Positions 24,713-31,670 of a DNA stretch of 43,779 nt are shown in pieces. Each line of letters starts with the position of its first letter. The first letter of the stretch is position 1. The DNA comes from Flavobacteriales bacterium (GTDB taxonomy: Bacteria > Bacteroidota > Bacteroidia > Flavobacteriales_D > Crocinitomicaceae), in NCBI GenBank assembly GCA_018883325.1, contig VEQH01000033.1:1-43779 (forward strand). Direction: 5' to 3'. The notes beneath the pieces were generated by a model. It made no database searches. It saw only the letters and a list, made by a program, of their open reading frames with translations, and was not told the DNA's origin. The translations under genes were made by a program, and so were the position numbers.

Positions 24713-25570
24713 ATGACGCGATTATTAATTCTGAGTTATTTCTTCTTTTTTTCATTGCTTGCTTTTGCTCAAAAAGAAAATGCTTTCGTGATTTACAAAG
24801 CAAATGGTAAAAAAGCTAGTTACAAGCAAATGAAAACTTTAGCGCTTGAAAATCAGTTGGTGTTTTTTGGAGAATTTCACGACAATCCAATTGCACATTG
24901 GTTAGAATATGAATTAATGCTTGATTTGTATGCCAAACATCAATCGAATTTAGTTTTGTCTTTTGAAATGTTTGAGCAAGATCAACAGTCTATTTTGAAT
25001 GACTATTTGAATGGAAAACTGAACGATAAACAGTTCAAAGATTCGTGTCGTCTTTGGCCAAATTACGAAACAGACTACAAACCACTTTTGGATTTTGCAA
25101 AAGAAAAACAGCTCAAGGCAATCGCTGCAAATATTCAACGAAAATATGCTTCGTTGCTTTTCAAAAAAGGAAGAGCTGCTTTAGATACTTTGTCGCCACT
25201 TATCAAATCACAAATGGCTTCAGTTGATTTTCCTGTTGATACCACTCTGTCGCAATATCAAGCCGTGAGAGAAATGGGCGGACACATGGGAGCAAATATG
25301 GTTGAAGCGCAAGCTATCAAAGACGCGACAATGGCAAAATTTATTTTGGCAGCACTTCAAAAAGACACTAAAATTCTTCATTTCAATGGTGCTTTTCACT
25401 CAGATTTTAAACAAGGAATTTTGTGGTATATCTGGAAAGAAAAACCCGAGACAAAAATTATGACTATTTCAACGGTTACACAAAACAATATCTACAAACT
25501 AGAAAAAGAGCATGTTGGAAAAGCGGATTTCATTATTTGTGTGCCAGAAACAATGACTAGAACGCATTGA
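24713..25570 (+). CDS. ChaN-like (Tiki superfamily) secreted protein
   Basis: A 285-residue protein with a signal peptide (1-19, ending LLAFAQ). ChaN-family motifs are present: FFGEFHDNPIAHWLE (50-64), LSFEMFEQDQQ, WPNYETDYKPLLDFAK, the ANIQRKYA block, and HFNGAFHSDF near 223. Family members bind haem or act as Tiki-like metal-dependent proteases; in Campylobacter ChaN is an iron-regulated haem-binding lipoprotein. Here the N-terminus lacks a lipobox cysteine, so it is predicted soluble or periplasmic. It is divergent from the FadL operon and 20 nt upstream of the DUF721 gene. Confidence 0.85.
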   Translation: MTRLLILSYFFFFSLLAFAQKENAFVIYKANGKKASYKQMKTLALENQLVFFGEFHDNPIAHWLEYELMLDLYAKHQSNLVLSFEMFEQDQQSILNDYLNGKLNDKQFKDSCRLWPNYETDYKPLLDFAKEKQLKAIAANIQRKYASLLFKKGRAALDTLSPLIKSQMASVDFPVDTTLSQYQAVREMGGHMGANMVEAQAIKDATMAKFILAALQKDTKILHFNGAFHSDFKQGILWYIWKEKPETKIMTISTVTQNNIYKLEKEHVGKADFIICVPETMTRTH

Positions 25571-25590
25571 TTTATCCTTAACTTTACCAC

Positions 25591-25896
25591 ATGCACGAAG
25601 AAGATAAACGTTCCTCAAACGAACAACCTTTAAAAGAAATCATTGACAAATTCATCAAAGCTTATTCTTTAGAGCATAAGATGAAAGAATACGACGTGAT
25701 TCAAAATTGGCCCGTTTTGATGGGGAAGGCTGTAGCTTTTAGAACAAAAGAAATTAGTATTTCCAATAAAAGAATGCGCTTGGTGATTGATTCTTCTGTG
25801 ATGCGAGAAGAATTACTTTTCGGGAAACAATTAATTATTGATAGAGTCAATGATTACGCTGGATTTGAAATCATCAATGACATTTGGTTTGTTTGA
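25591..25896 (+). CDS. DUF721/DciA-family protein, candidate helicase loader
   Basis: A 101-residue protein. The pattern LKEIIDKFIKAYSL ... VIQNWPVLMGKAVAFRTKEISI ... MRLVIDSSVMREELLFGKQLIIDRVN is the DUF721 (DciA) domain. DciA is the replicative helicase operator/loader in bacteria lacking DnaC or DnaI, including most Bacteroidota. In this phylum such short versions are commonly next to DNA replication or repair genes; here the neighbour is a ChaN-like gene, so the context gives no support. No signal peptide is seen. The function is inferred from the family. Confidence 0.8.
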   Translation: MHEEDKRSSNEQPLKEIIDKFIKAYSLEHKMKEYDVIQNWPVLMGKAVAFRTKEISISNKRMRLVIDSSVMREELLFGKQLIIDRVNDYAGFEIINDIWFV

Positions 25897-25918
25897 AATG
25901 TTAACTCCATAGAAAGAA

Positions 25919-26278
25919 CTAAACCTTGTCTTCTTCCGCGTAGTAATCATTTGCAACAAAATAATCCAACATTGCTTCTTTGATTAAATGTTGTTGATCA
26001 TTGTGCGTTAGCGGAGGAAGTTCTTTTAATAATTTGAAGTGAGGCCATTCATCTTCGTCTTTTCCAACAAATTCATAATACCCGTAGGGTTCTAACAAGG
26101 TGCAAACTGCGATGTGTAACAGGTCTGTTTTTTCTTGTTTTGTAAAGTTTTTATAGCCGATACCAAGCTCATTAACACCAATCAAAAACAACAAAGCTTG
26201 AACGTCCATTCCACCACCAAAGTCTTTTTCGAGGTGTGTTTTTAATTTTTGAAAGCGTAATTCTATATCGTGATCCAT
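25919..26278 (-). CDS. Conserved hypothetical protein of Bacteroidota
   Basis: A 120-residue acidic cytoplasmic protein with no signal peptide or TM segment. Notable blocks are QALLFLIGVNELGIGYKNFTKQEK, DLLHIAVCTLLEPYGYYE and DEWPHFKLLKELP. I recall the LIGVxELG...HIAVC...WPH pattern from widely conserved unassigned Bacteroidota proteins, but no function is known to me. The frame extends to 26296, but the ATG at 26278 (MDHDIELRF) is the natural start. It is convergent with the DciA gene, 22 nt apart. Confidence 0.75.
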   Translation of the reverse strand: MDHDIELRFQKLKTHLEKDFGGGMDVQALLFLIGVNELGIGYKNFTKQEKTDLLHIAVCTLLEPYGYYEFVGKDEDEWPHFKLLKELPPLTHNDQQHLIKEAMLDYFVANDYYAEEDKV

Positions 26279-26350
26279 AGTACAAAAGTACAGCAAATAA
26301 CTAGTTATGCTTCGGAATTTAGGAAAAGTAGAAAAAGGACAATCTAAGAA

Positions 26351-27127
26351 TTACTTCACTTTCTTTGCTACAAAACTGTTGAAGTCAGCCCAGCTTTTTT
26401 CGTCAGCGGCTTGATTGTAGGCAATCGGAATGTTGAATTTTTTCCCAACTTCTGTCGAGAAAGGATTGGTAAAAGCGTGAGTTGCATCGGCATAATCAAT
26501 AAACGAAAAGTCTGCTTTGTTAGCTTTCATCTCTTTTTTCAAGGCTTCAATTTCATCAGAAGAAACAAATTTATCTGCCGCTCCATTGCAGATTAAGACA
26601 GACGCTTTCAATTTCCCTTTTTGAAGTGGAGCACCTTTCAATCCGCCGTGAAAACTCACGATTGCATCTAAATCTGCTCCCATTTTAGCGGCGTTTAAAA
26701 CCACTGTTCCTCCAAAGCAATAACCAATTGCAGCGACTTTATCTTTCTGAACACCAGTAATTTTTAATGCTGCTTGGTGACCAGCATCAAAACGTTTGGA
26801 TAAAATTGTAGCATCGCTGTAAACAACACCTGCCAAAGCTCCTGCATCTTTTGGATTATCCACAACAATTCCTGCTCCATACAAATCCAAACACACAGCA
26901 ATAAATCCGTCTTTCGCTAATTGAAGTGCTCTTTGCTTTGGATAGTCATTCAATCCCCACCATTCATGAACAATCAAAATCGTTTTAGTTGACGCATCTA
27001 TTTTAGTAGGTTTAGCATAAAACCCCATGAACGGTTTACCATCAACGCTGTAGCGCAAAGTGTCAAGAGTTTGTGCGTTTAATTCAACGATAAGAAATAA
27101 AGAAAGAATTGTAAAGATCGTTTTCAT
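26351..27127 (-). CDS. Secreted dienelactone hydrolase family protein
   Basis: A 258-residue alpha/beta hydrolase with a signal peptide (1-19, ending VELNAQ). Family hallmarks are the substrate-positioning Glu55 in VHEWWGLN, nucleophile Cys137 in GYCFGG, Asp185 in GAADKFV and His217 in ATHAFTNP. The Cys nucleophile is diagnostic of dienelactone hydrolase-like enzymes. Exported versions in Bacteroidota have no assigned substrate, so a generic ester or lactone hydrolase in the periplasm is the safest call. It appears monocistronic. Confidence 0.88.
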   Translation of the reverse strand: MKTIFTILSLFLIVELNAQTLDTLRYSVDGKPFMGFYAKPTKIDASTKTILIVHEWWGLNDYPKQRALQLAKDGFIAVCLDLYGAGIVVDNPKDAGALAGVVYSDATILSKRFDAGHQAALKITGVQKDKVAAIGYCFGGTVVLNAAKMGADLDAIVSFHGGLKGAPLQKGKLKASVLICNGAADKFVSSDEIEALKKEMKANKADFSFIDYADATHAFTNPFSTEVGKKFNIPIAYNQAADEKSWADFNSFVAKKVK

Positions 27128-27203
27128 TGTTTTGTTTTTTCAAAGAACAAACAAAGTTACTTAATGTTGTGCGATGCATTCTTGAATTTTCGATTAAACA
27201 CAC

Positions 27204-27237
27204 AAGCCACTCTGTTGTATGAACAACAAAATGGCTT
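27204..27237 (-). terminator. Weak terminator-like hairpin after the lipoprotein operon
   Basis: AAGCCA (27204-27209) pairs with TGGCTT (27232-27237), and the inner GTTGT pairs with ACAAC. On the minus strand the 3' side is only moderately T-rich. It lies 35 nt beyond the last lipoprotein gene. Confidence 0.4.
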
Positions 27238-27271
27238 TCCTCCACCTCAATTTGCAAACGGTTAGTAGTAG

Positions 27272-27679
27272 TTAAATCGCTTCAAAATAATAGACGTTTT
27301 CAGATCCTGAAAACTTGATTTTCAGTTCTTTTTTCGAGATTTTAAGGACGTCATAAACCTCAAAGTTAGAGCCGTTGTCGTAATCTATGGTTAACGTTGT
27401 TCCCTTATTGGAGAATTTCGTTTCGATTGGCAAGACCACTAAATTTGATGTGTTGTTGGGTTGAGCTGTTTTTTCTCGATAGTAGCCGTAACAACCTATG
27501 TTGTCTCCAATACACTCCGCACATTCTAACACAACAGATAGTCCTGTTAAGTCCACATTTTGTCCATTGACTTCTTTTTTAACCAATTTCCAATCTCCTT
27601 CTAATTTTTTTGAATTGCGATTATCCTTTGAACAAGCAACAAGTATAAACAACACAGATAAAATTGCTAGCATTTTCAT
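27272..27679 (-). CDS. Lipocalin-like lipoprotein, operon gene 5
   Basis: A 135-residue lipoprotein with lipobox LVAC. The mature part begins with LEGDWKLVKKEVNGQNVDLTG, matching the lipocalin-like (DUF4923/5004-type) lipoproteins of Bacteroidota and its neighbour at 28122-28571. Four cysteines in ECAECIGDNIGCYGYY are unusual for the group and could form disulfides or bind metal. The start is ATG 27679, overlapping the previous stop as ATGA, so it is translationally coupled. The function is unknown. Confidence 0.75.
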   Translation of the reverse strand: MKMLAILSVLFILVACSKDNRNSKKLEGDWKLVKKEVNGQNVDLTGLSVVLECAECIGDNIGCYGYYREKTAQPNNTSNLVVLPIETKFSNKGTTLTIDYDNGSNFEVYDVLKISKKELKIKFSGSENVYYFEAI

Positions 27680-28116
27680 TCTTCCCAACGTTTTACAAAT
27701 TTTAATTCCTGATTGTCTTTGGTAAGAATCATGTATTCTTCTTTTGCTGTTTCTTCATCAGAATAAGACAAAAATGGAGGAAGTGCTTTCATTTTCTTAA
27801 TTGTTATTTCCTCTCTAAAACCTGTGTCATAAATCAGAATCAAGCGATTTTTTCTAGCAAAATAAAGGTATTCAAAAGTATTTGCCTTAAAAAAACCAGC
27901 ACTGTTTGGGTCTTTGTCTTTTCCTATAAAACCTCCCCCTGTACTTGCAACACCAAATTCGAGGTACACACCTCCTGTTGTATCTTGTTCCACTCCATCA
28001 ATTGTGTGATAAACTAAATCCCATTTACCGCTTAATTTCCCAAGTGTCATTTGTTTTTCACAAGCCGATAATAGAATAAAACCTATTAAAGACAAGAATA
28101 AAATAGTTCCTTTCAT
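27676..28116 (-). CDS. Lipocalin-like lipoprotein, operon gene 4
   Basis: A 146-residue lipoprotein with lipobox LSAC at about residue 19. The mature part opens LGKLSGKWDLVYHTIDGVEQDTTG, matching the W-x-L-V-x(n)-G-x-x-x-D-x-T-G pattern of its two neighbours, so the three are probably diverged paralogs. The glycine-rich GVASTGGGFIGKDKD segment is specific to this copy. It lies 5 nt downstream of gene 3 and overlaps gene 5 by 4 nt. The function is unknown. Confidence 0.75.
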   Translation of the reverse strand: MKGTILFLSLIGFILLSACEKQMTLGKLSGKWDLVYHTIDGVEQDTTGGVYLEFGVASTGGGFIGKDKDPNSAGFFKANTFEYLYFARKNRLILIYDTGFREEITIKKMKALPPFLSYSDEETAKEEYMILTKDNQELKFVKRWEE

Positions 28117-28121
28117 TGTAT

Positions 28122-28571
28122 TTATTTTATGCGATTAAACGTGAATTTAGATTCTAATCCATCTGGATTTTTAGCAGACATAATAAATTTATTGCGTCCT
28201 TTAAAATTTAAATCTGGATTGGAAAGTTGAAAAGTGGATGCGTTTTGAGGACTGTTAAATTCTAAGTATAAGTTTAACGTGGTGCCTTTTTCAGTTACAA
28301 AATACTCAAAATTAGAAGTGTAAGTAAAACCGTCATAAGAATTTTCCATTACACCATAATTAGCTGTCAAGCCTGCGTATTCTTTATCGTTGCTATCGTA
28401 GAAAGTGAGTGTTTGAGTTCTTCCAGTTAAATCAACCTCTTCACCACCATATTCTGATTTTACAAGCTCCCACTTTCCTTCAAGTTTTACCTCAGCTCGG
28501 TTATTTCTAAATTTTTCACAGGATGAAAATAAAATTAAGAACCCAATGAGTAAAAATGTAATTCGTTTCAT
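28122..28571 (-). CDS. Lipocalin-like lipoprotein, operon gene 3
   Basis: A 149-residue lipoprotein with lipobox FSSC. The mature part, VKLEGKWELVKSEYGGEEVDLTG, is the clearest member of this local family of three lipocalin-like lipoproteins; the rest is predicted beta-rich. It is expected in the periplasm, anchored to inner or outer membrane. It lies 19 nt after gene 2 and 5 nt before gene 4. The function is unknown; bacterial lipocalins often bind small hydrophobic ligands, which is only a family-level hint. Confidence 0.75.
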   Translation of the reverse strand: MKRITFLLIGFLILFSSCEKFRNNRAEVKLEGKWELVKSEYGGEEVDLTGRTQTLTFYDSNDKEYAGLTANYGVMENSYDGFTYTSNFEYFVTEKGTTLNLYLEFNSPQNASTFQLSNPDLNFKGRNKFIMSAKNPDGLESKFTFNRIK

Positions 28572-28590
28572 AATAGATATATTTTAATTT

Positions 28591-29670
28591 TTATTGTAGA
28601 ATTGTATAAAAAGCATTACCGTTAGTGATAGTCATTTTTGTTCCTGAATCACTTACTAATTCCGCTTCAAATTCCATTAAAAATTCTCCTGGAAAAATGG
28701 TGTTTGTAGGAAAGGAAACGAGTAATGTCCATGGTTTTTCATGAAAAACACGCACGAATCCTTTTCCTTTTTGTTCTCGGTATACCACACCGTTTTGATC
28801 TTCGGCTGTTATTTTAATTTCTGTATATCCTGTGCCGTCACTTAAGTCGTATTTTCCAACAGGCCCAGTGTATGCAAGACGTGAAGAATGATGCACGAAA
28901 TCGAAATTTACAGATACAAGTGGATTTCTTTCATCGGGATTAAATGTTGCTTTTAGACTTGAAATGCCTGGTTTTGAACTTTCTCCAACAGCCACAAACG
29001 GTTGATTATCAAATGATCCACAAGGTTTTCCATCTACGTCAAATGTCATACACTTGCTTCCTGAAGTTAAAACACCCCCAAAAGATTGAATATCAATTGC
29101 AATGTTTTCCAAAACGTCAAATCCAATTGTCATAGATGGAATATTCGCCTTAATTTTTCTGTTTTCAGCAGCACCAAATACATCAAATTGCGAAAAGTTA
29201 ATCGGAAAAAAAGCGGATGTTGATTGTGTAAATTCAGACTTTGTCAAAGCAAAAGGAGGAATATAATCTTTGTTGGTTTTTGGAGGTGACGAATTGTAAT
29301 CAATCAAAGCAAAATTGTAATTAACTAAACCTTTAGAATAAACAATTGAAACAGAATTGTTTTCAAGCGGAAAACTAGTTGCTCCTCCTTGTATATTCAT
29401 CGTCATCGTGCGGCATTCGGCACCGTAATATCCATTCCAAGCAAAAATACGCGTTTGCATACCAGAACCAAATGGTGCACAAATAACGGAATAAACATAA
29501 AGAGTTTTAAGATTGGTGTTTGATGCAATCGTTGTTGTAGAAAGGTCATTTGGTACTTCATTAAAAGTAATGGTTCCATATTTTGGAGGATCTGGCACCC
29601 TCGGCATGTCGTACTTGTTGCAACTCACCAAATAAATTGATAGGAAAGCGAATAAAAATAGTTGTTTCAT
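28591..29670 (-). CDS. Lipoprotein of unknown function, operon gene 2
   Basis: A 359-residue lipoprotein with lipobox LVSC at about residue 17. The mature protein is beta-rich with no motif I can assign; it has four further cysteines (one in VICAPFG, one in GAECRT, two in SGSKCMTFDVDGKPCGSF) that might pair. It is not related by eye to the three smaller lipoproteins downstream. It lies between the beta-barrel gene (11 nt upstream) and those lipoproteins, so it may be part of one envelope complex with them. Confidence 0.65.
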   Translation of the reverse strand: MKQLFLFAFLSIYLVSCNKYDMPRVPDPPKYGTITFNEVPNDLSTTTIASNTNLKTLYVYSVICAPFGSGMQTRIFAWNGYYGAECRTMTMNIQGGATSFPLENNSVSIVYSKGLVNYNFALIDYNSSPPKTNKDYIPPFALTKSEFTQSTSAFFPINFSQFDVFGAAENRKIKANIPSMTIGFDVLENIAIDIQSFGGVLTSGSKCMTFDVDGKPCGSFDNQPFVAVGESSKPGISSLKATFNPDERNPLVSVNFDFVHHSSRLAYTGPVGKYDLSDGTGYTEIKITAEDQNGVVYREQKGKGFVRVFHEKPWTLLVSFPTNTIFPGEFLMEFEAELVSDSGTKMTITNGNAFYTILQ

Positions 29671-29681
29671 TGTTTTATGTA

Positions 29682-30275
29682 TTAAAATCGAAAGGAAAGT
29701 CCAACGCTAACTAAATTGTTTCTAAATGTTGAAAGCTCAAAAGTTGCACCTAAATTCTCCATGAAAAAATAGCGATATCCTAAAAAGAAAGGAAGGTTAA
29801 ATTGAACGTCTGTTGACGACAATTCAAACTTGTCATCATTTGGACCTTTCAATGAAATTAAACCTATTCCTAAACCCAATCCAGTATATAAATCATGTTT
29901 GATGCTTTTTTTATGGAGAAAATGAACCAGACCTCGTGTACTCCATGTTAAAATTCGTCCTCGTGTTATTGTTAATTGTTGAAACGAGTCAGTTGATTTT
30001 GTTTTACCAGTACTCATTCCAATACAAATGTTAGCAGAAACCCTCCCTCCCCAAGGAATATAATCGTAATTTAAAAACAAATTTGGTCCTGTTGAAGAAG
30101 TAGAATTAGAAGGTGAATTCCACGTATCTGCCAATACAGCACCCGTCATACCAACACCTGATTGAAACGTAAAATAATGTTGAAAATCTTCACCTGTTTT
30201 ATCTGATTGTTCTTTTTGAGAAAATATTAAAAAAGGAAAGAATAAAATAAGAATGGCTGATAATGATTTGTTCAT
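29682..30275 (-). CDS. Outer-membrane beta-barrel protein, operon gene 1
   Basis: A 197-residue protein with a signal peptide (1-19, ending LIFSQ). The mature chain consists of alternating-residue strands with glycine/aromatic girdles (YFTFQSGVGMTGAV, NLFLNYDYIPWGGRVSANICIG, FFLGYRYFF) and ends in VSVGLSFRF with a C-terminal Phe, the classical signal for outer-membrane barrel insertion. Size suits 8 strands. It is the first gene of a five-gene envelope operon whose promoter region contains a palindrome. The function is unknown. Confidence 0.75.
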   Translation of the reverse strand: MNKSLSAILILFFPFLIFSQKEQSDKTGEDFQHYFTFQSGVGMTGAVLADTWNSPSNSTSSTGPNLFLNYDYIPWGGRVSANICIGMSTGKTKSTDSFQQLTITRGRILTWSTRGLVHFLHKKSIKHDLYTGLGLGIGLISLKGPNDDKFELSSTDVQFNLPFFLGYRYFFMENLGATFELSTFRNNLVSVGLSFRF

Positions 30276-30291
30276 GGCTTTAATTTTAAGA

Positions 30292-30299
30292 CAAAACTA
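30292..30299 (-). promoter_or_regulatory. Candidate -7 box of the envelope operon
   Basis: TAGTTTTG on the minus strand fits TAnnTTTG, 17 nt before the ATG of the beta-barrel gene at 30275. No -33 TTG is present at the usual spacing; the space is partly occupied by the palindrome at 30322-30337. Confidence 0.45.
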
Positions 30300-30321
30300 G
30301 AGCTATCAAAAAAACTTTAAG

Positions 30322-30337
30322 TACGTAATTTTACGTA
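30322..30337. promoter_or_regulatory. 16-bp palindrome, candidate operator
   Basis: TACGTAA-TT-TTACGTA is an inverted repeat with perfect 7-bp arms, centred about 42 bp upstream of the start predicted from the -7 box of the envelope operon. That is where a class II activator would bind. The other side is the start region of the hydroxyacid dehydrogenase gene, so control of either gene is possible. Confidence 0.5.
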
Positions 30338-30468
30338 ATTCGACTAGGTGTTTTTCGAATTAGACCGATACTAAATTCAGTGAGCGAAGAAAAAAACGAA
30401 TTTCCGACAAAGAAATAATTGCTTTCTAAAGAAATCAGTAACTTTATTTTCAACTCAATAGATTTGTC

Positions 30469-31416
30469 ATGCGCAAAATTTTATTTTTAGACACGGTTCA
30501 TAGCATTTTAAATGAACGACTGATAAAACATGGATTTGAATGTATCAACGGAACAAAATTTTCGCAGGAGGAAATTCAAGCTGTTTTGCCAGAGATTTTT
30601 GGTTTGGTCATTCGTTCACGATTTACAATGAATGCTGAATTTCTTGAAAATGCACATCAATTGAAATTCATCGCACGTTCGGGCTCTGGTCTCGAAAACA
30701 TCGATCAGAATTATTGTAAAGAAAAAGGAATTCAATTATTCAATTCTCCTGAGGGAAATCGAAATGCTGTTGCTGAACACGCACTGGGAATGCTATTGGT
30801 TTTATTGAACAAACTGCACATTGCTGATCTTCAAATTAGAAATGGTGTTTGGAATCGAGAAGCGAACAGAGGAGAAGAATTAGACGGCAAAACTGTTGGA
30901 ATTATAGGTTTCGGGAATAATGGAGCTGCTTTTGCCAAAAAATTGCGTGGATTTGATGTGAAAGTAATGGTTTACGACAAATACAAAACGGGTTTTGGTG
31001 ATCATTTTGTTCAAGAGTGTACTTTAGAAGCGATAAAAGAACAAGCTGATATTGTCAGTTTCCACATTCCTCAAAATAAAGAAACCAAATATTGGGGAAA
31101 TGAAGCTTTCTTTAATTCCTTTGCGAAACCTATTTTACTATTAAATCTTTCTCGTGGAAAAATTGTAAACACAAAAGACTTGGTAAATGCACTCAAATCG
31201 GGTAAAGTTCGTGGAGCAGGATTAGACGTTTTAGAATTTGAAACAAAAAGCTTTGAGTCCTTTTTTGAGCAAAATTTACCAGAAGAATTTCAATATTTAA
31301 TAGCTGCCGAAAACGTTGTGTTAAGTCCCCATGTTGGTGGTTGGACAAAAGAAAGCTACTTCAAGTTGAGCAATGTGCTAGCTGATAAAATATTGGAATG
31401 GGATCGTGAAGGTTGA
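30469..31416 (+). CDS. D-isomer-specific 2-hydroxyacid dehydrogenase, SerA-like
   Basis: A 315-residue cytoplasmic NAD-dependent dehydrogenase without an ACT domain. The dinucleotide fold motif is GFGNNG (147-152) followed by an acidic Asp170. The catalytic residues are Arg229 in NLSRGKIV, a Glu in DVLEFE (about 256-258) and His288 in LSPHVGGW. The segment ARSGSGLENID (69-79) is phosphoglycerate dehydrogenase-like. It could be the first enzyme of serine synthesis or a broader 2-ketoacid reductase; no serB or serC lies nearby, so the substrate is open. It is divergent from the envelope operon. Confidence 0.88.
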   Translation: MRKILFLDTVHSILNERLIKHGFECINGTKFSQEEIQAVLPEIFGLVIRSRFTMNAEFLENAHQLKFIARSGSGLENIDQNYCKEKGIQLFNSPEGNRNAVAEHALGMLLVLLNKLHIADLQIRNGVWNREANRGEELDGKTVGIIGFGNNGAAFAKKLRGFDVKVMVYDKYKTGFGDHFVQECTLEAIKEQADIVSFHIPQNKETKYWGNEAFFNSFAKPILLLNLSRGKIVNTKDLVNALKSGKVRGAGLDVLEFETKSFESFFEQNLPEEFQYLIAAENVVLSPHVGGWTKESYFKLSNVLADKILEWDREG

Positions 31417-31583
31417 GAAAACTAAAATCACTTAAAAAAACTATTTATTGTCTCATTGACAACATTAAAAATAAATTTAATAATCTGATATTCAAATAAT
31501 AAACAAGGGTTAAAAATCTAAGTACTTGTACATTTCGCAAACAAGTTCTTTTACTGGAAAATAACGAAAACCAAAAAATAAAC

Positions 31584-31591
31584 TATATTTG
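31584..31591 (+). promoter_or_regulatory. Candidate -7 box of the TonB-receptor operon
   Basis: TATATTTG matches TAnnTTTG, 80 nt before the receptor ATG (31671), implying a leader of roughly 70 nt. The -33 element is not clear. Confidence 0.4.
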
Positions 31592-31670
31592 ATTAAGCTT
31601 AGTTACAATTTTGATTAAAGTGAATTAATAAATAACTTTGATTCTAAACCGTTTAATTTCAATTAAATAT

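Noticed and set aside
30459..30466. TAGATTTG as the -7 box of the hydroxyacid dehydrogenase gene
   Set aside because: It ends 2 nt before the ATG, so transcription would start inside the gene; an upstream TAACTTTA (30439-30446) is a weaker but better placed candidate.
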